Assembly: GCA_018609755.1 (NCBI GenBank)
Contig: JAHENZ010000043.1
Span: 1 to 44,770 of the forward strand
Direction: 5' to 3'
Length of the DNA stretch: 44,770 nucleotides
Origin: Salinivenus sp.
Lineage (GTDB): Bacteria > Bacteroidota > Rhodothermia > Rhodothermales > Salinibacteraceae
Shown here: in pieces, positions 9,201-16,540 of the stretch
How the letters are laid out: the number at the start of each line of letters is the position of its first letter
Position numbering within the stretch: the stretch's first letter is position 1
Position numbers and translations under genes: made by a program
Notes under the pieces: model-generated
What the model was told of the DNA's origin: nothing
Seen by the model: only the letters and a program-made list of their open reading frames with translations
The model's database searches: none

Positions 9201-11255
9201 ACGGACGAAGAAAGTGCCTGGCGTGAGAGCCAGTTCACCGTCAAATCGGCAGAGACCTCCCTGGAATGGTTTCAAACGGACCAGCTCTTCCAGAACAACA
9301 CGCACACCCGTCTCCGTCCAATGTCTGGAACGTGGTCGTTCGGTAATTACGCCGTGTCCGTGCGAGCCGTCTCGGACCGACCAGGAGCCACCAACGGGGC
9401 GTCGGGATTTGTCGTGAACACGACCCAGCGATATTTGAGACTCGCCCTGGGCTTTGGCGTGCTGGTGCTGGATGGCGTGTCGGGGGCCGTAAAAGCTGTC
9501 GACACCTTTCCAACGTACGATCTGCCAGATGACCTGGAAGGGGAGAACGGCGATCAGCAGCAGGCCATCAACGCACTGCGCAGCTTCTTGGACACGAATG
9601 TCGACGAGGGAGACTACGTGTTCGTTCGCACACGCCACTTTGCCCGACAGAGTAGCGCGACCATCCCGAGCGAGGTAAAAGACCTCTTCCGAAATCTCGG
9701 CTCGTCCTCCTCGGTCGACCACACAACTGCTATCGACACCCTCACGTACGACCACCTGTGGATTCTGGAAGCACGCAAGGGCGATCCGTCGGCCACAAAG
9801 GAGCTGGTTTCTCCCCCCAGCGAGTCCGATGACGTGCGAGGCATTCTCCGGGAGTCAGAGCTCTCGTTTCGCCACGCCTCGGGACGGACCCTCACTCAGC
9901 GGATCGGGCCATCTCAATCCTGGGACCACCTGGAGTGGGACGTGCAAACCGAGGGATCCGAGGAAATCCAGGTTGACGTGCTTGCGGCTCAGGACTCCTC
10001 CGTCCTGCGTTCGACACAGGCCGGTGTCTCCGGCGAACTCAGTCTCTCGTCCATTGAGGCGGACACCCATCCGTATCTTCTGTTTCGGGCAACCCTCACG
10101 GACTCGACCGAGCGCACTGCCCCACAGCTTCGGGAGTGGGGGGCCTCATTCACCCCTGTGCCGGAGCTTTCGGTCGACCCCTCCTCCCTGGCACGTCTGC
10201 CGGATACCCTGCGTCTGGGGGAGACCCTTTCCCCGACCGTGTCGGTTCGGCATCTGAGCGGCCCTCCTGCATCCAACGTACGGCTAGAAGCCACCCTCAC
10301 GGACCCGTCGAACCAGACCACCCCGGTACGAACGGACACCCTCGGCACACTGGAGATCGATAGTACTGCGTCCGTTGACTTCGACGTTTCGACCGACCAG
10401 CGTCAGGGCACCAATACTCTGACGGTCACGACCACGAGCGATGCGTCTCCCGAGCGGGTGTCGTTCAACAACACCGCGCTCCACACCTTTCGGGTGCAGC
10501 CCGATGATCGCCCGCCCTCGCTCAAAGTACTGGCCGAGGGACGCGAGCTCCCGCCCACCGCCGATCCCATTCAGAACCTCCAGGATCCCAGCCTGCCGTT
10601 CGTCTCCACGAACCCCACGCTCGAAATTCAGATCCAGGACGACAATCCGTACCTTCGGCTCCAGGACACCTCGTACGTCGAGGTGTACCTCAAAGAGGGC
10701 CTGCCGTCCGACGGGCCGGACCTAATTTCCAATTACCGACGCATCCCCTTCTCCGGACCGAGCCTCACGTTTAACCCCGCAGAGGAGGAGGCGGAAAACA
10801 CCGCGCGTGTTCTCTTCGAACCGACACTTCCCGCCGAGGACCAGACCTACACCCTGAAGGTGGAAGCGCAGGACGCCCAGGGCAATGAGGGAGAGCCGTA
10901 TACTGTGACCTTTCGGGTGCAACAACAACAGGTCATCGAGGACCTGTATCCGTACCCGAATCCGATGAGCGATCACACGCAGTTCTCGTTCCTCATTCGG
11001 GGGGGCAACACCCGTCCCAGCGATTTCCGTCTCCGCATCTATACACTCAGCGGACGCCTCGTTCGCGAGTTCACGGGCGCGGAGGCAAACGACGGCGCGG
11101 GCCTCCGGACCACAGGCTGGAACCATCTCACTTGGGACGGACGGGATGCCGATGGGGACCGCGTGGCCACGGGCGTCTATCTGTACCGCGTGCGGATGGA
11201 GGGAGCAAACGGAACCTTCGAGGGGGATGTCGAGAAGGTGGTCGTCATCCGATAA
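6231..11255 (+). CDS. porU: T9SS C25-family signal peptidase/sortase, long PorU-like protein
   Basis: A 1674-residue secreted protein with a signal peptide (residues 1 to about 23, cleaved near A-R-G-Q). The gingipain-type C25 peptidase domain spans about 420-790, with catalytic His646 in Y-F-G-H-S-A and Cys676 in S-L-G-C-K-T-G; the 30-residue spacing fits gingipains. L-L-G-D-P-A-T-R-I closes the domain. After it come a CARDB-like beta domain (794-895), further beta-rich modules, a second CARDB-like segment (about 1311-1425), and a FlgD-like C-terminal domain (about 1570-1674) with Y-P-N-P-M and G-V-Y-L-Y-R-V. In T9SS, PorU cleaves the cargo C-terminal signal and links cargo to a surface glycolipid. 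P. gingivalis PorU is about 1160 residues, so this is a long (PorU2-like) variant. It sits 219 bases after the glycan operon. Confidence 0.85.
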   Translation: MLRSLLLAVLAYSLVLVPGLARGQVTTTYDASWYDPDAPYVRLAVAEDGVYRVTGEALQSALPEGTTLDDIPRSTMRLYENGREIPIHLSGASGGSFDSSDALHFVGHRNRGTDEQWAYETPTDQSSPYRSLYTDTTHYWLTWGGETTGRRYSSPSFESTTPTSTLRDTVHLEQENRYYYGRPYESGDSFYTESEGYYWRRFSHNDTGTIQSTYTLPVSRHTNSSDSLHLSVRLDAETNSCHRVRVEAELQQSGGDVAFESLSTVEWQGYQRQTVEAAVAQNRIPDDLRVRLVSINENFSDSNCPDPGSTPNYVLLDYLEANYVRRLAADGDTQRFVAPAGTNYTFSLSGHSSDSVEVYNPADARRYQVSAASGPANVSVSPSNANTPFWAVGQQSYKSPASLQPDESSNWSVASAHGADYVILTTEALQSSAQSLAEYRRTQSGYEVAVVEVQNVFDEFDYGRPTPIAIRRFARTTQEWTTPPQFLTIFADAEFPIDPGLSRPRADWSVPAFGYSVSDGWYAMQATGPNDWTEFLAIGRIPVRNNAQGELFVDKLSAYENSEPAAWQKRMLLMAGGTSESEQNSLQFYSNQWGELATGTPDTIYAAGMDTLRYYKQVDDALDTSFQDSLSADLERGTGWLSYFGHSAARTWEIVTDPPREWDNSGKLPVILSLGCKTGSYAGDQFGERGAPALGEQFVVGSLSDDGTPVEGARNGGIAHWGTSALGNRLPSARLGDELTQRVFTDTMRVLGTAIQQAKAAIARDFGSSSLYQRHLLTYGLLGDPATRISLPDQPELSVQPRNIQTSPTRPILSEPLTVDVSVDNFGLVPSDSVNLSFRWQRPDGSQVQRSQNVPRFRLSHTTSFNLDTDNRAVGTNQFQATVDPANQYDEVDETNNTASQEQVVFGTGLILISPSPEGAVPTQRPILRTNLLRQTSGDATVEIQIDSVSSFDSPGLQETTQETGDLVVDWTPPRDLRTNQTYFWRARPVTDEESAWRESQFTVKSAETSLEWFQTDQLFQNNTHTRLRPMSGTWSFGNYAVSVRAVSDRPGATNGASGFVVNTTQRYLRLALGFGVLVLDGVSGAVKAVDTFPTYDLPDDLEGENGDQQQAINALRSFLDTNVDEGDYVFVRTRHFARQSSATIPSEVKDLFRNLGSSSSVDHTTAIDTLTYDHLWILEARKGDPSATKELVSPPSESDDVRGILRESELSFRHASGRTLTQRIGPSQSWDHLEWDVQTEGSEEIQVDVLAAQDSSVLRSTQAGVSGELSLSSIEADTHPYLLFRATLTDSTERTAPQLREWGASFTPVPELSVDPSSLARLPDTLRLGETLSPTVSVRHLSGPPASNVRLEATLTDPSNQTTPVRTDTLGTLEIDSTASVDFDVSTDQRQGTNTLTVTTTSDASPERVSFNNTALHTFRVQPDDRPPSLKVLAEGRELPPTADPIQNLQDPSLPFVSTNPTLEIQIQDDNPYLRLQDTSYVEVYLKEGLPSDGPDLISNYRRIPFSGPSLTFNPAEEEAENTARVLFEPTLPAEDQTYTLKVEAQDAQGNEGEPYTVTFRVQQQQVIEDLYPYPNPMSDHTQFSFLIRGGNTRPSDFRLRIYTLSGRLVREFTGAEANDGAGLRTTGWNHLTWDGRDADGDRVATGVYLYRVRMEGANGTFEGDVEKVVVIR

Positions 11256-11284
11256 CCTTCGTTCCTGTATTGACGGCGCCCTGC

Positions 11285-12658
11285 CTATCCGAACGGGGAG
11301 TACGCGTAGGTAAAGTACGCATACTCAAGCTGCATGAGAAGAAACACTCCGATGGTAGCGTAAAGATATTTCTTCGACTGAAGCACTCGCCGCCCGTGCC
11401 AGACGTCCCAGAGCACCGTTCCCCCAGCGCCGGCGAACGGGACCAGAAGCGCAACGACGGTATAATGGTAGGTCCCGGCAGAAAACGCAATCCAGTACGG
11501 AAGTTGGTAGCCCAGAATGAGAAGGCCTATACGTTTTGTCTCGAAGGAGCGCCAGCCCCCCTCCAGGAGCCCGACGAGGACGAGAAGCATCATCGCGGCG
11601 TAGCCCCCAGCCTCCAGAGCCAACAATCCAAGCAGGGGCCCCATTCCGAGATTATAGTTAATCTGGATTCGGCGGGAGGTCACGTAGTCAAACCCCCAGA
11701 ATTCCCGAATGCGATTGAGCGTACGAAGGAGCGTTTCTCCAGGATGGGCCGCGACGAACTGGGCAACTGCGCCAAGCATTGCTGTCTGGGGATTGTCCTT
11801 CCGGCGAAAGGAGTCTAGGGACTCTTGTACCTCCAGAGGAAGCTCACCGGGCGAGCGTGATGCGAGGTGATTGGTCTTATACAACGGGGTGTGTGGATTA
11901 TTGCCCAGATAGAGGTTGTATCGGCTACTCGTCGCAATCGTAGCTCCTCCTCCGCGGGAGGCGTTGTAGGAAAGAACTGGACCAACAATTGCCCCCAGTA
12001 AAAGCAGGCCTACTCCCCCTCCATACAGGAGGGTTCTCACTGACCTCTCGGTCGAGCAGCGGAGTGCACGATAGAGCGCAACACTTCCCCCTGCTCCCCC
12101 CATTGCCACGAGACTAAGAAGCGATGGCCGAGTGAGCACCCCTACGCCGAGGGCCGCTCCGGCACCGGCCAGCCACGGCCACCACTCCTGCCTCAGTCCC
12201 TTCAGGATGCAAATTACTGCGGTGAGGAGAGCCGTCATTTCAACTGGTTGAGACACCACCTGGCTCGTCATCATGATGCTCGGAGGGTAGAAGACCATCA
12301 TCCATCCTGCCCAACGAGCCCCCCGCTCCCCTACCACCAGACGGGCTAACCGCTCCACCAGAAGGACGTTCGCCGTGCTGACCGTGATGGCGAAGAGCCG
12401 CGCCGTCCACACTCCCGTGCCGAATGTGCCGTACCACAACGCCAAGAGGTACGGCAAGCCCGGAGGCCAATAGTACGGTTCGGTGCCGGGAAACGACCGG
12501 AGGAGCTCCCTGGCAACCGCGTCGTACGAGCCAGCATCGGACATCAAGGGCATGTCGCCCACAAGTCCGAGTGCGAAGACGAGCCGTATACAAAGAGCAA
12601 TGCCTCCAAGAATAAATACGCGTCCGGGCCCCTTCGCAGTAGCGTGATCCCAGTTCAT
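11285..12658 (-). CDS. GT39/ArnT-type polytopic membrane glycosyltransferase
   Basis: A 457-residue integral membrane protein with about ten hydrophobic segments. The first periplasmic loop carries S-D-A-G-S-Y-D-A-V-A-R-E-L, the acidic loop typical of GT-C enzymes, and W-P-P-G-L-P-Y-L-L follows, as in the GT39 family. Such enzymes use polyprenyl-phosphate sugars and transfer them at the periplasmic face of the inner membrane. It is the last gene of the minus-strand glycan operon, 54 bases after another GT-C gene, and converges with the PorU-like gene with only 29 bases between stops. Sugar and acceptor are unknown; a protein or glycan acceptor are both possible. Confidence 0.78.
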   Translation of the reverse strand: MNWDHATAKGPGRVFILGGIALCIRLVFALGLVGDMPLMSDAGSYDAVARELLRSFPGTEPYYWPPGLPYLLALWYGTFGTGVWTARLFAITVSTANVLLVERLARLVVGERGARWAGWMMVFYPPSIMMTSQVVSQPVEMTALLTAVICILKGLRQEWWPWLAGAGAALGVGVLTRPSLLSLVAMGGAGGSVALYRALRCSTERSVRTLLYGGGVGLLLLGAIVGPVLSYNASRGGGATIATSSRYNLYLGNNPHTPLYKTNHLASRSPGELPLEVQESLDSFRRKDNPQTAMLGAVAQFVAAHPGETLLRTLNRIREFWGFDYVTSRRIQINYNLGMGPLLGLLALEAGGYAAMMLLVLVGLLEGGWRSFETKRIGLLILGYQLPYWIAFSAGTYHYTVVALLVPFAGAGGTVLWDVWHGRRVLQSKKYLYATIGVFLLMQLEYAYFTYAYSPFG

Positions 12659-12712
12659 TTCTCTGCTGGCTTCCGTTTCGGAGAAAGCTGAGGAATGGTG
12701 CGGCCGCGAATC

Positions 12713-14293
12713 TCAACGCCCCCCGCGTTCTTCGGTGGGCCCCGTCTCCGACACCCGCTCAATGCGCCATCCTTCTTTGCGGAGGTGAAGACGAATTGTG
12801 GAGTCCAGTCCTAAGGGGCAGCGGCCAGAACCGGTGACCAACTGGAGATCGGGGCGCGAGCTGTAATGCTGAACTACGGGCCCCGCAAACCGAAGCGGCA
12901 GGGCTCCGGGCATCCGGTACACCGAGTAGGCCGTCGTGTCCGTCGGTGCATCCAGAACGCAAAGGGTTGCCCCAGTCAGAGCAGTCTTTCCCACTGGAAC
13001 GAGCTGCTTCAAAAGTGACTGGGTGCGCTCCCCGGTGACGTTCATGAGCGTCGCTTTCTGCCGCACCCCGGCAATCTGACTCCCAAGATACACCAGCAGA
13101 AGAACCCCACCTGCAATCCGCCATCCCTGCGGCGCACACCGCCACAACGTGCCCATCCCGATCCCTGCTACCAAACAGAGGGACGGCATGGCCGAGTAGA
13201 CGTACAATTCGCTCACGTCATTCAGCACGAGCACCGGCCCGAGACTCCCGATCGCCACTACGAGAAGCCCGACCGCTACCAATCGGGATCTGCTACGATA
13301 CACGCCATAGGCCACGACTGAGATGAGAAGAACACTTCCGAAGAGGACCCCTCCGAGCTTTCCCCACTGGGCAGTTTGGGCCCACTGCGCGACACTCGCG
13401 GTGGACACCGGACTTGTGGCGGCTGCCCCAAAGAGCGCAGCATTTCGGAAGAGGTTCATTCCAATGTGAAGCTGGTACGCCTCTGTCCCAAATCCGGGCC
13501 CCATCGAACCAGCTGCAGCTCGTACGAGGAGGTATGCTCCCGCCAGTAGCGCGACGGAAAGACTCCGTGTCCACAGGGAAGCGCTTCCCGATGCGCTTCT
13601 GCCCCCGAAAAGGATACCGGCAGCGGCCCCGTCGACCAGCAGAAGCAGCACCACGAACGCAAACCCTGTCTCCTTGAACAGAAGGGCTGCGCCCAGTGAC
13701 AGAAGCGCGCCCCCGTACGTCAGCACGGAGCGCCTCTCCTGCCGGTCAAAGAGCGACTCTGTGTACCATCGAAGGCTCAAATAGCCAAAGAACGTGCTTG
13801 CAACCTGAGAGAGCGTGTCATTCCCGAGCACGGCAGCGGCATTTGCCTGACTGACTGCCATAAGTGCAGCGGCGATCCCCGACTGCAGCCGGGTGGCCCC
13901 AAGCCATCGTCCCCCTTCGTATACGAGAAGCACCGTCCCCAAATGGAAGACCAGTGTCACCAAATGGACAGGAACCGGATTCATTCCGAAGGCCGACTGC
14001 AAGACGGTCAGAACGGCATTCTGCAGCGGACGATAGAATCCTGTGGTCGGACCCGTCTCCACAAAATGATCCATCCATTCCATCTCCACCGCCGGGAAAT
14101 AGAATTGAAAATCATCGGCATAATAGGGAATGGTAAGCCCCGACGCGTACGTGCCCAGCACGACGACCACGCTTACCGACAGGACCACGACGTAGAAGTC
14201 CCATTCCTCTCCCTGATCTGCCCCATTTCTGAGTGCATTCGGTCCCCGATTCATCGTCGCGGTATGGTTTCTTGCGTCAACTCCGTCCTCCAT
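12713..14293 (-). CDS. polytopic GT-C-like membrane protein
   Basis: A 526-residue protein with roughly eleven hydrophobic segments after a polar N-terminus of about 30 residues. The first loop has Y-Y-A-D-D-F-Q-F-Y with paired Asp, followed by G-F-Y-R-P-L-Q and, further on, L-L-F-K-E-T-G. The D-D-F, Y-R-P-L and K-E-T/G sequence order recurs in TMTC/GT39-like membrane glycosyltransferases. No W-W-D-Y-G motif is present, which argues against an STT3/PglB oligosaccharyltransferase. A polar C-terminal domain (about residues 430-526) probably lies in the periplasm. An ATG at residue 15 is an alternative start. It is adjacent to another GT-C gene, so the two may act at successive steps. Confidence 0.65.
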   Translation of the reverse strand: MEDGVDARNHTATMNRGPNALRNGADQGEEWDFYVVVLSVSVVVVLGTYASGLTIPYYADDFQFYFPAVEMEWMDHFVETGPTTGFYRPLQNAVLTVLQSAFGMNPVPVHLVTLVFHLGTVLLVYEGGRWLGATRLQSGIAAALMAVSQANAAAVLGNDTLSQVASTFFGYLSLRWYTESLFDRQERRSVLTYGGALLSLGAALLFKETGFAFVVLLLLVDGAAAGILFGGRSASGSASLWTRSLSVALLAGAYLLVRAAAGSMGPGFGTEAYQLHIGMNLFRNAALFGAAATSPVSTASVAQWAQTAQWGKLGGVLFGSVLLISVVAYGVYRSRSRLVAVGLLVVAIGSLGPVLVLNDVSELYVYSAMPSLCLVAGIGMGTLWRCAPQGWRIAGGVLLLVYLGSQIAGVRQKATLMNVTGERTQSLLKQLVPVGKTALTGATLCVLDAPTDTTAYSVYRMPGALPLRFAGPVVQHYSSRPDLQLVTGSGRCPLGLDSTIRLHLRKEGWRIERVSETGPTEERGGR

Positions 14294-14353
14294 TCACTCT
14301 ATCCTGTCACCTCAGTCCCCGATGGCCGGAACGAGCTCCTCTCAGTCGGACTC

Positions 14354-15502
14354 TCAATCCTCAGCGAGGAGATCATCGTAGAGCCGAACGAGGCGTGCTG
14401 CCGTATTCTCCCACTGGTACTCCTTCGCTGCCTTCAAGGCTGCCTCGGACCGTGTCCGATACGCTTCCGGATGCTCTCGCCAGTACCGAATCACGTCGAG
14501 CGCCTGACGAGAATCGCCCGGAGGTACCACCTCTCCACACTCGTGCTCTTCCACGAAGCGCCGCCAGACGGGAAAATCACTGCAGAGAATGGGGAGACCG
14601 TAGTGCAGATACTCGTAAAACTTCGTCGGGATCTTCTCGATCTGATTCGGATGGTCCCTACCCAAGACGATGCCTACGTGAGCCTCATTGTAGTGCTGGA
14701 CGAGCTGCTCCCAGGGGACGTACGTGTCCCATCCCACGCGCTCGATCACGTCGTCAAGATTCTTCCGTCGAATGCGTCGCTCCGCTCGACGACGGGACGC
14801 CTCGACGTAGCACACGCCGACCAATTTGAGACGCGCGTCCAGGTCCCCGGCTTTCATGTGACCGGCCAGATCGATTAGTTCTGAAAGCCCTCGCCCTCCT
14901 CCCTCCCCCATGACGCCCGTGTAGATTGCCCGGATCGGCCCCGAAGTCGGAAGCGAGCGTGGCGCCTGCCCCTCTACCTCCTGCTCTTGCGTTTCCTCAA
15001 CAGGTTTGAAGTGGTTGGCAATCCGCGTCGTCGGCACCCCGGCCGCCTCCGCAATGGACACGTGCGGTGCATTGGCCACCACCACGTGGTCCACCCACCG
15101 GAAGCACCACCGTTCCACTCCTCGAATCAAACGACCAACGATGGGCCCATGCCACCGGTAGTCCTCGTGCATGTCGTAGATGATCCGTCCTCCGGTTCGA
15201 TGCTTGAGGACGTAGGCAAGCGGGATGAGCTCCGGATCGTGAACGTGATAGCAGTCGGCGCTGAGTGAAACAGCCGTCTGGTATACGTTCCACTGAAGGG
15301 GGAGGCGCTGAATCCGACGGTGTACGACCGGCAACGCCCATATCGGAACCCCGTCGTGCACCTCCGAGGACTCATTCTGGGCAATCAAATGAACGTCGTA
15401 CCCGGCATCCCGCAAGGTGCAAAGCTCCTTTCGGAAAATTCTGGGGTCCTGAGGATGATGCACCGTCGTAATGTGCACGGCACGCTGGTCTCGTCTCCGC
15501 AT
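14354..15502 (-). CDS. glycosyltransferase family 4
   Basis: A 382-residue cytoplasmic GT-B enzyme. The N-terminal half has V-H-H-P-Q-D-P-R-I-F-R-K-E and Y-H-V-H-D-P-E-L, a pattern seen in many GT4 proteins of exopolysaccharide loci. The C-terminal half has P-T-K-F-Y-E-Y-L-H-Y-G-L-P-I, the donor-binding region with the conserved Glu. Length is normal. It follows the GT2 gene by 54 bases and precedes the GT-C gene by 60 bases, so it is probably co-transcribed with both. The sugar transferred cannot be deduced. Confidence 0.88.
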   Translation of the reverse strand: MRRRDQRAVHITTVHHPQDPRIFRKELCTLRDAGYDVHLIAQNESSEVHDGVPIWALPVVHRRIQRLPLQWNVYQTAVSLSADCYHVHDPELIPLAYVLKHRTGGRIIYDMHEDYRWHGPIVGRLIRGVERWCFRWVDHVVVANAPHVSIAEAAGVPTTRIANHFKPVEETQEQEVEGQAPRSLPTSGPIRAIYTGVMGEGGGRGLSELIDLAGHMKAGDLDARLKLVGVCYVEASRRRAERRIRRKNLDDVIERVGWDTYVPWEQLVQHYNEAHVGIVLGRDHPNQIEKIPTKFYEYLHYGLPILCSDFPVWRRFVEEHECGEVVPPGDSRQALDVIRYWREHPEAYRTRSEAALKAAKEYQWENTAARLVRLYDDLLAED

Positions 15503-15556
15503 CAGTGAAGGGCATTGTTACAAAAGAGCAGCCGGGAACCCGTTCAGACTTGCCTT

Positions 15557-16540
15557 TCAGCGGGATTCCGGAAACTGTGCTGGGTCGTAGTACTTTCCCG
15601 AGCGACCCGTTACACCGTGCCAGTACGCTCGCAGGAGCACCGAGAGTCGCAGCCGCTTGTGACTATCGAAGCACAGGACAGCAACAGCGCTCCGTAGAAA
15701 ATGGTACAGTCCCGTCGCATATCCTCCCCATCGCTGCCACGAACTCTCTGCGTGCTTACGTACGATTAAGAGCTTGTTGCGAAGAAGATAGTACCGTCGC
15801 CAGTAGGAGCTGATCGGGCGCTCTCCCCGAAAGCGTGCCAGTAGAGCGGTCGGAACCTCCTTGCTCTTCGAAGCATCGTGATGCACGACGCGACTGTCCC
15901 GCACTAAATACACGTGCCCCCACTGCGAGAGTCGAAGGACATACTCGTTGTCGTCCCCCCAGATAAAAAAGCCTGCCTCGGGCAACCCAACCTCCCGAAC
16001 GGCCTGCGCCCGAACCATTAGCCCCACGAATGTGGCGTACCCAATTTCTGTGACGGGATTCTCACCGTCCACGTCATAATCGTACGTCATACGGAATGGA
16101 TCATACCACCCCACAGAGCCTTTCTGGACCGTTCCATCGGGATTTACCCGTAGTGATGCGAGCCCTGCTGTGCTCTCGTCGAGGTGACATGTCGAAGAAA
16201 AGAGCTGCTCAAGAGCAGTCGCCTGAGGCTCCGCATCGTCGTCCATCACCCAGATCCACTCCACGTCCCGCGACACTGCCTCCTTCATCCCCTCGTGGAA
16301 ACCGCCCGCCCCTCCCCGGTTTTCGTCAAGCACCCGCAGAGTCACCTCCGGAAAGTCAGTCCGCACCATCGCCGCGGTGCCGTCGGCGCTCGCGTTGTCG
16401 ACAACGATAATCTCCGGAATCGGATGCGTCTGGTTCTGGAGCGCCTCCAGGCATTGTCGCAGAAGGGTCTTGCGGTTGTAGGTCACTACGACGGCGGCGA
16501 CCCGCGGCTCGGGAATGGACGTGTTGGCAGAATCTGTCAT
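15557..16540 (-). CDS. glycosyltransferase family 2, GlfT1/rhamnosyltransferase-like
   Basis: A 327-residue GT-A enzyme. It shows V-V-V-T-Y-N-R near the N-terminus, the sugar-nucleotide motif V-V-D-N-A-S, then N-R-G-G-A-G-G-F-H-E-G-M, and W-V-M-D-D-D-A-E-P with the metal-binding acidic cluster. The G-G-A-G-G-F...G-M plus D-D-D arrangement is characteristic of GlfT1-like galactofuranosyltransferases and related rhamnosyltransferases. The ATG at 16540 is chosen because it overlaps the stop of the upstream FAD gene as ATGA and begins the domain correctly; an in-frame start 51 codons earlier would lie inside that gene. A C-terminal tail of about 80 residues is rich in aromatic and basic residues and could associate with membrane. 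Confidence 0.88.
   Translation of the reverse strand: MTDSANTSIPEPRVAAVVVTYNRKTLLRQCLEALQNQTHPIPEIIVVDNASADGTAAMVRTDFPEVTLRVLDENRGGAGGFHEGMKEAVSRDVEWIWVMDDDAEPQATALEQLFSSTCHLDESTAGLASLRVNPDGTVQKGSVGWYDPFRMTYDYDVDGENPVTEIGYATFVGLMVRAQAVREVGLPEAGFFIWGDDNEYVLRLSQWGHVYLVRDSRVVHHDASKSKEVPTALLARFRGERPISSYWRRYYLLRNKLLIVRKHAESSWQRWGGYATGLYHFLRSAVAVLCFDSHKRLRLSVLLRAYWHGVTGRSGKYYDPAQFPESR

Noticed and set aside
12713-14293. Possible oligosaccharyltransferase (STT3/PglB)
   Set aside because: No W-W-D-Y-G motif or equivalent; motif order fits TMTC/GT39-like membrane glycosyltransferases better.
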